Assembly (NCBI RefSeq): GCF_016464305.1
Contig: NZ_JAEIOJ010000007.1
Location: 62,001-126,000 of the forward strand
DNA from: Umezawaea beigongshangensis
GTDB taxonomy: Bacteria; Actinomycetota; Actinomycetes; Mycobacteriales; Pseudonocardiaceae
DNA: 64,000 bases
Reading direction: 5' to 3'
Each line of letters starts with the position of its first letter. Position 1 is the first letter of the stretch. This document shows positions 52,164 through 60,990 of this stretch, one piece after another. A model generated the notes under the pieces. The model was not told where the DNA came from and searched no databases. It was given only the letters and a program-made list of their open reading frames with translations. The position numbers were made by a program, and so were the translations under genes.

Positions 52164-53729
52164 TCAGCGCTCCAGCACGGCCATCGCCGCGTTGTGGCCG
52201 CCGATGCCGCTCACCGCGCCGCCCCGGCGCGCGCCGCTGCCGCAGACCAGCAGGTTCGCCACCTCGGTCTCCACGCCCCAGCGGCCCACCTCCGCCTCGG
52301 ACTCGGCGAACGGCCAGGCCAGGTCGCCGTGGAAGATGTTGCCGCGCGGCAGTCCCAGCTCGAACTCCAGGTCCAGCGGCGTGCGGGCCTCGATGCACGG
52401 CACGCCGTTGACGTCGCTCGCCAGCATCGACTCGATCGGCTCGGCCAGGTGCTCGTTCAGCGCGTGCAGGTAGCGGCCCGCCAACCGGCCGCGCAGGTCG
52501 TCGTTGCGGTCGTCGAACAGGGTGGCCGGCGTGTGCAGGCCGAAGAGGGTGAGCGTGTGCCAGCCGCGCTCCACCAGCTCCGGTCCGAGGATCGACGGGT
52601 CGGTCAGCGAGTGGCAGTACAGCTCGGCCGGGAGCACGCTCGGGACGCGACCCGCCGCGCTCTCCGCGTACGCCGTCTCCAGCTGCCGGTAGGACTCGTC
52701 CAGGTGGAACGTCCCGGCGAACGCGACGCGCGGGTCCACGCCGCTGCGCAGCCTCGGCAGCCCGGTGAGCAACATGTTGACCTTCAGCTGTGCACCCTCC
52801 GCCGAGGAGGACGCCCTCGCGCCGCGCAGCCGGTCCAGCACCGGCGGGGCGACACCAGAGAGCACGTACCGCGCCCCGGCGACCTCCTCACCCTCGTCGG
52901 TGGAGTACGTCACCTCGGCGGAACGGCCGTCGACGTCGACGCGGGTCACCTCGGCGCCGGTCACGATCGTCGCGCCCGCCGTGCGGGCCGCCCTGATCAG
53001 CTCGGCGGTGACCGCGCCCATGCCGCCGACGGGCACCCGCCACTCCCCCGTGCCGTTGCCGATCACGTGGTAGAGGAAGCAGCGGTTGGCGACGAGGTCG
53101 TCCGACCGCAGCGACGCGTGCGTGCCGATCAGCGCGTCGGTGGCGACGACACCGCGCACGAGGTCGTCGGTGAACAGCTCCTCCAGGGTCTCCCCCAGCG
53201 GACGCTCGAAGATCTGCTCCCACAGCCGGTACCTGGCCACCGAGTCGACGCGCAGCCGCGCGTGCTCCCGCGACAGCAGCGGCTCCAGCAGGGTGGGCGC
53301 GACGGCGCGGGCCAGCACGCCGAGGTCGTGGGTGAAGCGCAACCAGCGCTCGTGGTCCAGGCGCGATCCGGTGATCTCGCGGAAGGACGCCGCGGTGGCC
53401 TCGCCCGGCTCGCGCTCCACGAGCAGGCCGGAGGCCCGGTCGCCGTCCCTGACCGGCGTGTAGGACGACACGGCGCGGGACCTCAGGCTCAGCCGCAGGC
53501 CCAGGTCCGACACGATCCGGTCCGGCAGCAGGCTCACGAGGTAGGAGTAGCGCGACAACCGCGCCGAGATCCCGGCGAAGGGCTCGGCGCTGACCGCCGC
53601 GCCACCGACGTGGCCCAGCTTCTCCAGGACGAGCACCGATCGGCCCGCCCCGGCGAGGTAGGCGGCGGCGACGAGTGCGTTGTGCCCGCCGCCGACCACC
53701 ACCACGTCGTGGTGCGTGTTGATCGTCAC
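52164..53729 (-). CDS. FAD-dependent oxidoreductase, phytoene desaturase-like
   Basis: A 521-residue flavoprotein. The dinucleotide-binding motif VVVVGGGHNALVAAAYLAGAG (residues about 9-29, split) and the Glu at the end of the second strand (VLVLEK) are clear; the C-terminal FAD signature reads LLVCGSGARRGGAVSGIGG. It belongs to the CrtI/PYROXD2-like group, whose members range from carotenoid desaturases to uncharacterised oxidoreductases. No carotenoid gene lies nearby, so carotenoid synthesis is unlikely. It starts 9 bases past the stop of the transporter small-subunit gene and may be the last gene of that transcript. Confidence 0.87.
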   Translation of the reverse strand: MTINTHHDVVVVGGGHNALVAAAYLAGAGRSVLVLEKLGHVGGAAVSAEPFAGISARLSRYSYLVSLLPDRIVSDLGLRLSLRSRAVSSYTPVRDGDRASGLLVEREPGEATAASFREITGSRLDHERWLRFTHDLGVLARAVAPTLLEPLLSREHARLRVDSVARYRLWEQIFERPLGETLEELFTDDLVRGVVATDALIGTHASLRSDDLVANRCFLYHVIGNGTGEWRVPVGGMGAVTAELIRAARTAGATIVTGAEVTRVDVDGRSAEVTYSTDEGEEVAGARYVLSGVAPPVLDRLRGARASSSAEGAQLKVNMLLTGLPRLRSGVDPRVAFAGTFHLDESYRQLETAYAESAAGRVPSVLPAELYCHSLTDPSILGPELVERGWHTLTLFGLHTPATLFDDRNDDLRGRLAGRYLHALNEHLAEPIESMLASDVNGVPCIEARTPLDLEFELGLPRGNIFHGDLAWPFAESEAEVGRWGVETEVANLLVCGSGARRGGAVSGIGGHNAAMAVLER

Positions 53730-53738
53730 CGACCGAGA

Positions 53739-53855
53739 TTAGCCCGAGAAGAGCGCCGTGGCCTTTCGCACGAGTTCCACCAGGCCGTAGAGCAGCGGAA
53801 CACCCACCCACAGCCAGGCGATCACCAGGACGATCCGCTGCTTGTCCGCGCTCAC
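53739..53855 (-). CDS. OFA-type MFS transporter small subunit
   Basis: A 38-residue single-helix membrane protein: a short polar start (VSADKQR), then IVLVIAWLWVGVPLLYGLVE and a basic end. Such mini-proteins are encoded immediately after OFA-family transporters in many actinobacteria and proteobacteria and are annotated as their small subunit. The GTG at 53855 overlaps the transporter stop (GTGA). The role is presumably to stabilise the transporter. Confidence 0.85.
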   Translation of the reverse strand: MSADKQRIVLVIAWLWVGVPLLYGLVELVRKATALFSG

Positions 53856-55207
53856 TTCGACACCCCTTCCGCGCCGGCCCTCTCGGCGGCGGGCTCGTGG
53901 AACCTCGCGGCCACCGGACGCACGAGCTCGTTGGCGGCGAAGCCGACCACGAGCAGGCCGATCATGATGAACAGCGAGGTCGTGTAGAGGTCGGCTCCGG
54001 TCTTGCCGGCCTCCTTCTGGCCGTCGGCGATCCAGTTGACGATCAGCGGCCCGAGCACACCGGCGGTGGACCACGCGGTGAGCAGGCGGCCGTGGATGGC
54101 GCCGACCTGGTAGGTGCCGAACAGGTCCTTCAGGTAGGCGGGGATCGTGGCGAAGCCGCCGCCGTAGAAGGACAGGATGATCATCGCCGCGGCGACGAAC
54201 ACCGTCGTGGAACTGGTGCCCGCGAGCACGATGAGGAGGTACATCAGCGCGCCGACGCCCAGGTAGACCCGGTAGACGTTCTTGCGGCCCACGAGGTCGG
54301 AGGTCGACGACCAGACGAAGCGGCCGGCCATGTTCGCGAGCGACAGCAGGGCGACGAACCCGGCGGCGGCCGCGGCGGCCACCGGGGTGGCGCTGTCCGC
54401 GAAGAAGTCGACGATCATCGGCGCCGCCTTCTCCAGGATGCCGATGCCCGCGGTGACGTTGAAGCACAGCACGACCCACAGCAGCCAGAACTGCGGCGTC
54501 CTGATGGCGTTGCGCGCCGAGACGTTCGCCGTGGTGATCAGCTTCCCGGCGGCTGCCCCGGCCGGCTCCCACCCGGCGGGCCGCCAGCCCTCGGCCGGCA
54601 CGCGGATCAGCAGCACGCCCAGCGTCATGAACGCCGCGTACACGACGCCGTGGACCAGGAACGACCGCGCGATGCCCGACTGGTCCCCGCCGAACGCGGA
54701 GAGCATCTCGCTGGACCAGGGTGACGCGATGAGCGCGCCGCCGCCGAAGCCCATGATGGCGATGCCGGTGGCCATGCCGGGGCGGTCCGGGAACCACTTG
54801 ATCAGCGTGGAGACCGGCGAGATGTAGCCGATGCCCAGGCCGACGCCGCCCACGAAGCCGTAGCCGAGGACGATCAGCCAGAACTGGCCGGTCGACGCGC
54901 CCAGGGCGGAGATCAGGAAGCCGGAGGAGAAGCACACCAGCGAGACGAACATCGCCCAGCGCGGGCCGTTCTTCTCGACCAGGGTGCCGCCGAAGGCGGC
55001 CGACAGGCCGAGCATGACGATGGCGAGCTGGAAGGGCAGTGCGCTCTGCGTGCCGCTCAGCCCCAGCGCTTCCTGCAACGGCGTCTTGAAGACGCTCCAG
55101 GCGTACGCCTGGCCGATCGACAGGTGCACCGAGAGGGCCGCTGGCGGGATCAGCCAGCGGTTCCAGTCCGGCGGCGCCACCGTCCTGGAGCGGTCGAGGA
55201 ACCCCAC
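53852..55207 (-). CDS. OFA family MFS transporter (oxalate/formate antiporter-like)
   Basis: A 451-residue transporter with twelve helices. The N-terminal NRWLIPPAALSVHLSIGQAYAWSVF and the RPGMATGIAIMGFGGGALI block are signatures of the OFA family, which includes OxlT, the oxalate:formate exchanger. The GTG at 55207 has AGGAGGT 8 nt upstream; the longer in-frame start is rejected. It is divergent from fdhD across a short shared regulatory region, and an FdhF-type enzyme is in the same locus, so a role in formate or oxalate movement is reasonable. Other monocarboxylates are possible. Confidence 0.9.
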   Translation of the reverse strand: MGFLDRSRTVAPPDWNRWLIPPAALSVHLSIGQAYAWSVFKTPLQEALGLSGTQSALPFQLAIVMLGLSAAFGGTLVEKNGPRWAMFVSLVCFSSGFLISALGASTGQFWLIVLGYGFVGGVGLGIGYISPVSTLIKWFPDRPGMATGIAIMGFGGGALIASPWSSEMLSAFGGDQSGIARSFLVHGVVYAAFMTLGVLLIRVPAEGWRPAGWEPAGAAAGKLITTANVSARNAIRTPQFWLLWVVLCFNVTAGIGILEKAAPMIVDFFADSATPVAAAAAAGFVALLSLANMAGRFVWSSTSDLVGRKNVYRVYLGVGALMYLLIVLAGTSSTTVFVAAAMIILSFYGGGFATIPAYLKDLFGTYQVGAIHGRLLTAWSTAGVLGPLIVNWIADGQKEAGKTGADLYTTSLFIMIGLLVVGFAANELVRPVAARFHEPAAERAGAEGVSK

Positions 55208-55285
55208 TGTCCGACACCTCCTGAAACGTGAAAATGATTTCGGAGGCAACATACGCAGTGATCATCCTAAGGAAGTGGCGCGAAG

Positions 55286-55309
55286 CGTGTTCTTCGCCGA
55301 ACGAACACG
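55286..55309. promoter_or_regulatory. inverted repeat in the transporter/fdhD divergent region
   Basis: CGTGTTC (55286-55292) and GAACACG (55303-55309), perfect 7-bp arms 10 bases apart, centred between the OFA transporter and fdhD starts. Candidate binding site for a regulator of both. Confidence 0.5.
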
Positions 55310-55353
55310 TTTTCGCGACCAGTGGCAGGATCGTCTCGCAGGAGGTGAACGGC

Positions 55354-56178
55354 ATGGGCAGGGTTACCGTGCGTCGTCCCGTGATCAAGTACACGGGCAA
55401 GGACGGGAAGCGGAAGGTGGACTCGCTCGCGGCCGAGGAGCCGCTGGAGATCCGCGTGAACGGGAAGGCGCTGGCCGTCACCATGCGCACTCCCGGCAAG
55501 GACGTGGAACTCGCCCACGGGTTCCTGCTCAGCGAGGGCGTGATCGGCTCGCCGGGAGACGTCTCGACGGCGCGGTTCTGCGAGGGCACCGGGCCGGACG
55601 GGGAGAACACCTACAACGTCCTCGACCTGGCGCTCGCACCCGGCGTGCCCGAGCCGGACCCCGGCGTGGAGCGGAACTTCTACACGACCTCGTCGTGCGG
55701 GGTGTGCGGCAAGGCGGCGCTGGACGCGGTGAAGCTCAAGACCCGCTTCTCCCCCTCCGGTGACGAGACGCGCGTGTCGGTGGACGTGCTGGCCGGGTTG
55801 CCGGACGCGTTGCGCGAGCAGCAGAGGGTGTTCGCCAGCACCGGCGGTCTGCACGCGGCCGGGCTGTTCACCGCGCGGGGCGAGCCGCTGGTGGTCCGCG
55901 AGGACGTGGGCAGGCACAACGCCGTGGACAAGGTGCTGGGCTGGGCCGTGCTGAACGACCGGGTGCCGCTGCCGGGCACCGTGCTCATGGTCTCCGGGCG
56001 CGCGTCGTTCGAGCTGGTGCAGAAGGCGTCGATGGCGGGCGTGCCGGTGCTGTCCGCGGTGTCCGCGCCGTCGTCGCTGGCCGCCGAGCTGGCCGAGGAG
56101 CAGGGCATGACGCTGATCGGGTTCCTGCGCGGCGACTCCATGAACGTCTACTCGGGCGCGCAGCGGATCGCCGGATGA
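55354..56178 (+). CDS. fdhD: formate dehydrogenase accessory sulfurtransferase FdhD
   Basis: A 274-residue protein that transfers sulfur from a cysteine desulfurase to the molybdenum bis-MGD cofactor, which formate-dehydrogenase-type enzymes need for activity. The sulfur-carrying pair is C115 and C118 (SSCGVCGK). [24 protein letters not shown] and [13 protein letters not shown] are standard FdhD blocks. The ATG at 55354 is preceded by AGGAGGTG at 7 nt. It serves the FdhF/YdeP enzyme of this locus. Confidence 0.95.
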   Translation: MGRVTVRRPVIKYTGKDGKRKVDSLAAEEPLEIRVNGKALAVTMRTPGKDVELAHGFLLSEGVIGSPGDVSTARFCEGTGPDGENTYNVLDLALAPGVPEPDPGVERNFYTTSSCGVCGKAALDAVKLKTRFSPSGDETRVSVDVLAGLPDALREQQRVFASTGGLHAAGLFTARGEPLVVREDVGRHNAVDKVLGWAVLNDRVPLPGTVLMVSGRASFELVQKASMAGVPVLSAVSAPSSLAAELAEEQGMTLIGFLRGDSMNVYSGAQRIAG

Positions 56179-56408
56179 CGCCGCCCCCGGAGGGGTGCTC
56201 GTCGTCGGCCCGGCGCAGGCCGTGGCCGTGCCGCGCGCGACCCGGCCCGGTCCGGTTCGTGGGCGGCCGCCCGTGGACTCCGACGGGGTGGTCCTGGACG
56301 CCCGGCGCGGTGCCCGCCCCCGGTGAGCACACCGACGGGGTGCTGCGCTGGTTCGGGTGCTCCGAACAGGACGTCCGGGATCTTCGGGACGACGGTGTCA
56401 CCGCGTGA
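56175..56408 (+). pseudogene. C-terminal remnant of a CaiB/BaiF family CoA-transferase
   Basis: The last about 31 codons (from 56313) read PAPGEHTDGVLRWFG, then CSEQDVRDLRDDGV, a close match to the C-terminus of class III CoA-transferases (typically 'LGEHTDEVLxxLGxSxxxIxxLRxxGV'). Upstream the frame is poor and no other part of the roughly 400-residue enzyme is present, so this is a relic. Class III CoA-transferases include formyl-CoA:oxalate CoA-transferase, which would fit the locus, but the fragment cannot show which member it was. It may be translated as a 77-residue peptide, since its ATG overlaps the fdhD stop. Confidence 0.55.
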
Positions 56409-56506
56409 ACGTCACCGCGTGAACGTCACCGCGTGAACGTCACCGCGTGAAACGGGCACACCTCCGCGCGCGATGGTGAGGTGAGAGCACCGCGAAGGGG
56501 TGAGAA
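56179..56506. other. 328-base stretch between fdhD and the esterase gene
   Basis: Contains the CoA-transferase relic, the 14-base tandem repeat (56397-56452) and, just before 56507, the purine-rich ribosome binding site of the esterase gene (AAGGGGTGAGAA). No other gene is seen. Confidence 0.6.
56397..56452. repeat. four tandem 14-base palindromic repeats
   Basis: Unit GTCACCGCGTGAAC begins at 56397, 56411, 56425 and 56439; only the last base of the fourth copy differs. Each unit contains TCAC-CGC-GTGA, a small palindrome. The array starts in the last codons of the CoA-transferase relic and ends 54 bases before the esterase start. Confidence 0.9.
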
Positions 56507-57448
56507 ATGGACACGCGGAGCGCCCCCTCGGCCGGTCGCGTGTCCCGTCGGACGGTGCTCGCCGCGCTCGGTCTGGTGACGACCGGTGCCGCGGTCACCG
56601 CCTCCACCGGTCACCTGCCCGCGGGCCCGGTCCCGCCGGGGGTGCCCGGCGCGGTCGGCGCGACGCGGATCGGCACGTCGCCGGTCGTGCGGACCGAGCG
56701 CGTCCGCTCGCGGTCCCGCGGCCGGGTGGTCGACCTGGTGACCGTGCTGCCCGCGGGCGTTCCCGCGGCCGGGCTGCCGATGTCGCTGCTGCTGCACGGC
56801 CGCACCGGCTCGGCCCGTCACTCGATGGTGGGCAACATCCACGAGACGCTGAACTCGGCGGTCGCGCGCGGCTCCGTGCCGCCGTTCGGGCTGGTCGCGG
56901 TGGACGGCGGTGACCACTACTGGCACGAGAACGTGCCCGGCGACGACCCGATGGCGATGCTGCTGGACGAGGTGCCCGCGTGGCTGCGGGAACGCGGTCT
57001 GGGCGGCGCGGACGGCGTGCCGTTCGCCTGCGCCGGCGTGTCGATGGGCGGCTTCGGCGCCCTGCTCTACGGTCGGCGCCGCACCGAGCGCCGCCGTCCC
57101 GCCGACGCGGTCGCCGCGATCTCCCCCGCCCTCATCACCACGTGGCAGGAGATGAGCGAGCGCCGCGCGTTCACCAACTCGCTGGTGTGGGCGTCGCTGG
57201 ACCCGCTGCGCCACGTCGACGCCCTCGTGGGCACCCCGGTGGGCGTGTGGGCCGGGAACCGCGACACGTTCGTCGAGGGCACCCGCCGGTTCGTCTCGGC
57301 CGCCCGGCCAGCCGTCGCGTCGATCACGCCCGGCACGCACGACGACGCGTTCTACCGCTCGGTCGTGGCGGACGTGGTGCGCTTCCTCGGCCGGCACGTG
57401 CCAGCGGCCTCCGCGCCGCTCGGCGCTACCGGGGCAGCCGGGCCGTGA
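56507..57448 (+). CDS. exported alpha/beta hydrolase (esterase), Tat signal
   Basis: A 313-residue hydrolase. The N-terminus SRRTVLAALGLVTTGAAVTA looks like a twin-arginine signal. The nucleophile elbow is GVSMGG (Ser179), in the setting of esterase D/mycolyltransferase-like enzymes, and the oxyanion strand is MSLLLHGRTGSA. Asp (in AGNRDTF) and His (in TPGTHDDAFY) complete the triad. It probably cleaves short esters outside the membrane. It converges with the methyltransferase gene, whose 3' end it overlaps by 23 bases. The tandem palindromes upstream may control it. Confidence 0.85.
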   Translation: MDTRSAPSAGRVSRRTVLAALGLVTTGAAVTASTGHLPAGPVPPGVPGAVGATRIGTSPVVRTERVRSRSRGRVVDLVTVLPAGVPAAGLPMSLLLHGRTGSARHSMVGNIHETLNSAVARGSVPPFGLVAVDGGDHYWHENVPGDDPMAMLLDEVPAWLRERGLGGADGVPFACAGVSMGGFGALLYGRRRTERRRPADAVAAISPALITTWQEMSERRAFTNSLVWASLDPLRHVDALVGTPVGVWAGNRDTFVEGTRRFVSAARPAVASITPGTHDDAFYRSVVADVVRFLGRHVPAASAPLGATGAAGP

Positions 57449-58220
57449 GCAGCACCGACGTGAAGACCACCTCGACCGCGCCGTCCGGGCCGCGGTGCTC
57501 GCTCATCCGATCGGTGATGGCCCGTGCCGCCGCGGCCAGCACCTCCGGCGCGGCCGACGCGCTGCGCGGCAGCGCCGACAGGTGACCCGCTGCGTGCTCC
57601 GGCAGGTCCGGCAACCGGATCGTGCGCACGACGTCCTGCGCCTCCACCTCGGCGAACCCCGCCGCACCGGCCGACTCCACGAGCTGCCCGGCACCGGTGG
57701 AGAACGCCGCGAGAGCCCGCTCCGGCTCCACGCCCACGACGACGCGCAGGGCGTGGGTCAGGGCGTCCAGGTACGGCGAGCGCTGCACCGGAGCCCACAC
57801 CGTGGCCGCGAGCCGTCCTCCCGGTCGCAGGACCCTGGCGGCCTCGCGCAGCGCCGCGGGCAGGTCGGGGAAGAACTGAGCGCCCTGCTGGCAGAGCACG
57901 ACGTCGATCGAGTCGTCCGGCAGCGGCAGCGCGTCGGCCCGAGCGACGACCCACTCCACCCGGCCGTCGGCCGCGGACTCCACAGCGGCCTCGATCATCG
58001 CGGGGTCGGCGTCGACGCCCACCACCCGGCCGCCCGGCCCGACGTGCTCCGCCGCCGCGAGGGCGACGAAACCGGGTCCGCAGGCCAGGTCGAGCACCGA
58101 GGAGCCCTCGACCGCGCCACCGAACTGGACGAGGAGCTGCACGAACGGGGAGGAGATCGGCTCGACGTGCTCGCGGTACCGCCGCGCGGTCACCAGGTCG
58201 AACTCGTGGTCGCGGTTCAC
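57426..58220 (-). CDS. class I SAM-dependent methyltransferase
   Basis: A 264-residue methyltransferase of the UbiE/type 11 kind. Motif I is VLDLACGPGFVAL (about 43-55), then VVGVDADPAMI, and the post-II region LPLPDDSIDVVLCQQGAQFFPD is characteristic. Substrate unknown. The GTG at 58220 has GGAGG 4 nt upstream. It follows the small hydrolase gene by 19 bases and probably shares its transcript. Confidence 0.87.
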   Translation of the reverse strand: MNRDHEFDLVTARRYREHVEPISSPFVQLLVQFGGAVEGSSVLDLACGPGFVALAAAEHVGPGGRVVGVDADPAMIEAAVESAADGRVEWVVARADALPLPDDSIDVVLCQQGAQFFPDLPAALREAARVLRPGGRLAATVWAPVQRSPYLDALTHALRVVVGVEPERALAAFSTGAGQLVESAGAAGFAEVEAQDVVRTIRLPDLPEHAAGHLSALPRSASAAPEVLAAAARAITDRMSEHRGPDGAVEVVFTSVLLTARLPR

Positions 58221-58239
58221 ACGCCTCCGCTCGGCGTTT

Positions 58240-58833
58240 CTAGCGCGCCGTGAGCGGCACGCGGCCGGTGCGGACCCAGTCCAGGACGGCGGGCCACGGC
58301 CCGTACCCGGCCTCGGCGTCGAGGTGCCGGCCGCCGGGGACGACGTCCAGCTCGACCCGCAGCGCCCCGGCCAGGGCCTTCGCCTCGTGCAGCTCGCAGC
58401 GCGGGTCGCCGTCGCCGACGACCATCCGGGTCTCGCGCGCCACGCGGTGCGCCGTGGCGGGATCGAGCGGCACCGGCCGGAAGTCGCGGACCAGCGGCTC
58501 GTCGAACGAGGGGCCGAGCGGGGCGACCAGGAGCACCCGGTCGACCCGCAGCGCCGGTTCGGCGTCGACGTCGGCCTGCGCGCCGTGGTGCAGCCACAGC
58601 AGGCAGGCGAGCGAGTGGGCCACCACGACACGCTCGACGCCGCGTGGTGCGGCGTCGAGGTGCATCCGCAGCTCCGACAGCCAGACCTCCCGGTCCGGCG
58701 CGTCGGGCTCGGTGAACCAGGGCAGGTCCGCCTGGTCACCGTCGCGGGCCAGCTCGCTCGCCAGCCAGTTCTGCCAGTGCTCCTCGCCCGGTCCACCGAG
58801 ACCGGGCAGGAGCAGCACGTACGGCGAAGCCAC
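58240..58833 (-). CDS. small alpha/beta hydrolase, RBBP9/YdeN family
   Basis: A 197-residue serine hydrolase. LLLPGLGGPGEEHWQNWL at the N-terminus and VVAHSLACLLWLH (Ser74) are diagnostic for the RBBP9/YdeN family; the family Asp lies in VVGDGDPRC and His in GGRHLDAEAGYGPWP. A cytoplasmic serine hydrolase of unknown substrate. GTG start at 58833; 17 bases from the clpX stop. Confidence 0.88.
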   Translation of the reverse strand: MASPYVLLLPGLGGPGEEHWQNWLASELARDGDQADLPWFTEPDAPDREVWLSELRMHLDAAPRGVERVVVAHSLACLLWLHHGAQADVDAEPALRVDRVLLVAPLGPSFDEPLVRDFRPVPLDPATAHRVARETRMVVGDGDPRCELHEAKALAGALRVELDVVPGGRHLDAEAGYGPWPAVLDWVRTGRVPLTAR

Positions 58834-58850
58834 TGTCGTGCTGCCCCCGC

Positions 58851-60131
58851 CTAGGCGGACTTCTCCCGGCGCTCGCGGCGGCTGGGCTGCCGGGCCACGA
58901 TCGTCGGGTTCACGTTCTCCTTGACCGTCTGCTCCGTGATGACGACCTTGGCGACGTCGGTGCGGCTCGGGATGTCGTACATCACCGGCAGCAGCACCTC
59001 CTCCATGATCGCGCGGAGCCCTCGGGCGCCGGTACCGCGCAGGATCGCCTGATCGGCGACGGCCTCCATGGCGGTCCTGGTGAACTCCAGCTCCACGCCG
59101 TCCATCTCGAAGAGCTTCTGGTACTGCTTGACCAGGGCGTTCTTCGGCTCGGTGAGGATCTTCACCAGGGACGGCTTGTCCAGGTTCGTGACGCTGGCGA
59201 CCATCGGCAGACGGCCGATGAACTCCGGGATGAGCCCGAACTTGATCAGGTCCTCGGGCATGGAGTCGGCGAAGTAGTCCGCCGCGTCGACCTCGGCCTT
59301 CGTGCGGACCTCGGCGCCGAAGCCGAGACCGCGCTTGCCCACGCGGTCCTGGATGATCTTCTCCAGACCCGCGAACGCACCGGCCACGATGAACAGCACG
59401 TTCGTCGTGTCGATCTGGATGAACTCCTGGTGCGGGTGCTTGCGACCGCCCTGCGGCGGCACGCTCGCGGTGGTGCCCTCCAGGATCTTCAGCAGCGCCT
59501 GCTGCACGCCCTCGCCCGACACGTCGCGCGTGATGGACGGGTTTTCACTCTTCCGAGCGATTTTGTCGACCTCGTCGATGTAGATGATCCCGGTCTCGGC
59601 CCGCTTGACGTCGTAGTCCGCCGCCTGGATGAGCTTCAACAGGATGTTCTCGACGTCTTCGCCGACGTAGCCCGCCTCGGTCAGCGCGGTGGCGTCGGCG
59701 ATGGCGAACGGCACGTTCAGCATCTTCGCCAGCGTCTGCGCGAGGTAGGTCTTGCCGCACCCGGTGGGACCGAGCATGAGGATGTTCGACTTCGCCAGTT
59801 CGACGCCGTCGTCCCTGCCCTCGCGCCCGCGGTCACCCGCCTGGATGCGCTTGTAGTGGTTGTAGACCGCCACCGACAGAGTCCGCTTGGCCTCGCTCTG
59901 ACCGATGACGTACTGGTCGAGGAAGTCGTGGATCTCCGCGGGCTTCGGCAACTCATCGAGCTTGACGTCGCCCGCCTCGGCGAGCTCCTCCTCGATGATC
60001 TCGTTGCAGAGGTCGATGCACTCATCGCAGATGTAGACACCGGGTCCGGCGATGAGCTTCTTCACCTGCTTCTGGCTCTTCCCGCAGAAAGAACACTTCA
60101 GCAGGTCGCCGCCGTCACCGATACGCGCCAT
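58851..60131 (-). CDS. clpX: ATP-dependent Clp protease ATP-binding subunit ClpX
   Basis: A 426-residue AAA+ unfoldase that feeds proteins to ClpP1P2. The zinc-binding domain uses C13, C16, C35 and C38. Walker A GPTGCGKT is at 121-128, the pore loop is GYVGED, and the ClpP-docking IGF-like loop lies in the [11 protein letters not shown] region. The ATG at 60131 fits the family N-terminus [14 protein letters not shown] terminator-like hairpin (60276-60323) separates it from clpP2, so it probably has its own promoter in 60132-60275; none was clear to me. Confidence 0.98.
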   Translation of the reverse strand: MARIGDGGDLLKCSFCGKSQKQVKKLIAGPGVYICDECIDLCNEIIEEELAEAGDVKLDELPKPAEIHDFLDQYVIGQSEAKRTLSVAVYNHYKRIQAGDRGREGRDDGVELAKSNILMLGPTGCGKTYLAQTLAKMLNVPFAIADATALTEAGYVGEDVENILLKLIQAADYDVKRAETGIIYIDEVDKIARKSENPSITRDVSGEGVQQALLKILEGTTASVPPQGGRKHPHQEFIQIDTTNVLFIVAGAFAGLEKIIQDRVGKRGLGFGAEVRTKAEVDAADYFADSMPEDLIKFGLIPEFIGRLPMVASVTNLDKPSLVKILTEPKNALVKQYQKLFEMDGVELEFTRTAMEAVADQAILRGTGARGLRAIMEEVLLPVMYDIPSRTDVAKVVITEQTVKENVNPTIVARQPSRRERREKSA

Positions 60132-60275
60132 GACCGCTGACCTCTGTCCCCTCCGGCGCACTCGGACGTGGTGCGCCTGACCGACGTTCAACGTGCACCC
60201 GCTGGATGCGGGGGCCGCCTTCGTTCCCCTCGACGGTACCTGGCCGACCCGCCGTTGCGGGAGGACCAGCGTCCC

Positions 60276-60323
60276 CCCGACACGCCGAACGGACCAGCAA
60301 TCCGGTCAGTTCGGCGTGTCGGG
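60276..60323 (-). terminator. terminator of the clpP1-clpP2 operon
   Basis: A perfect 15-bp stem, CCCGACACGCCGAAC with GTTCGGCGTGTCGGG, and an 18-base loop with inner GACC/GGTC pairing, 9 bases past the clpP2 stop. Confidence 0.85.
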
Positions 60324-60331
60324 ACCGAGGG

Positions 60332-60961
60332 TCATGCCTTGGCCGAGAGCTTCCGGTAGGGCAGGACCGTGTCGACGATCCCGTACTCCTTCGCGGCCTC
60401 GGCCGTGAGGATCTTGTCGCGCTCGACGTCGTCGCGCACCTGCTCCGGCGAGCGGCCGGTGTGGCGGGACAGCGTCGTCTCCATGAGGCGGCGGACGCGC
60501 TGGATCTCGTTGGACTGGATCTCCAGGTCGGAGACCTGACCGTAGACGCCCTCGGTGGACGGCTGGTGGATCAGGATGCGCGAGTTCGGCAGCGCGTGGC
60601 GCTTGCCGGGCGTTCCGGCGGCCAGCAGCACCGCGGCGGCCGAGGCGGCCTGGCCCAGGCAGTACGTCTGGATGTCCGGGCGCACGAACTGCATCGTGTC
60701 GTAGATGGCCATCAGCGAGGTGAACGAGCCACCCGGCGAGTTGATGTACATCAGGATGTCGCGGTCCGGGTCCTCGGACTCCAGGACGAGGAGCTGCGCC
60801 ATCACGTCGTTGGCCGACGCGTCGTCGACCTGCACCCCGAGGAAGATGATGCGCTCCTCGAAGAGCTTGTTGTAGGGGTTGGACTCCTTGATCCCGTAGC
60901 TGGTGCGCTCGACGAACGACGGCAGCACGTACCGGGACTGAGGCGCGTGGAACTGGCTCAC
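60332..60961 (-). CDS. clpP2: ATP-dependent Clp protease proteolytic subunit ClpP2
   Basis: A 209-residue serine protease subunit with catalytic Ser107 (GQAASAAA), His132 (ILIHQPS) and Asp near residue 181. In actinobacteria ClpP1 and ClpP2 form a mixed two-ring complex in which ClpP2 docks ClpX or ClpC1. The GTG at 60961 is preceded by AGGAG at 9-10 nt. It follows clpP1 by 29 bases in the same transcript. Confidence 0.97.
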   Translation of the reverse strand: MSQFHAPQSRYVLPSFVERTSYGIKESNPYNKLFEERIIFLGVQVDDASANDVMAQLLVLESEDPDRDILMYINSPGGSFTSLMAIYDTMQFVRPDIQTYCLGQAASAAAVLLAAGTPGKRHALPNSRILIHQPSTEGVYGQVSDLEIQSNEIQRVRRLMETTLSRHTGRSPEQVRDDVERDKILTAEAAKEYGIVDTVLPYRKLSAKA

Positions 60962-60990
60962 TGGATGTCTCCTGGGAAGTGCTTCGCCGG

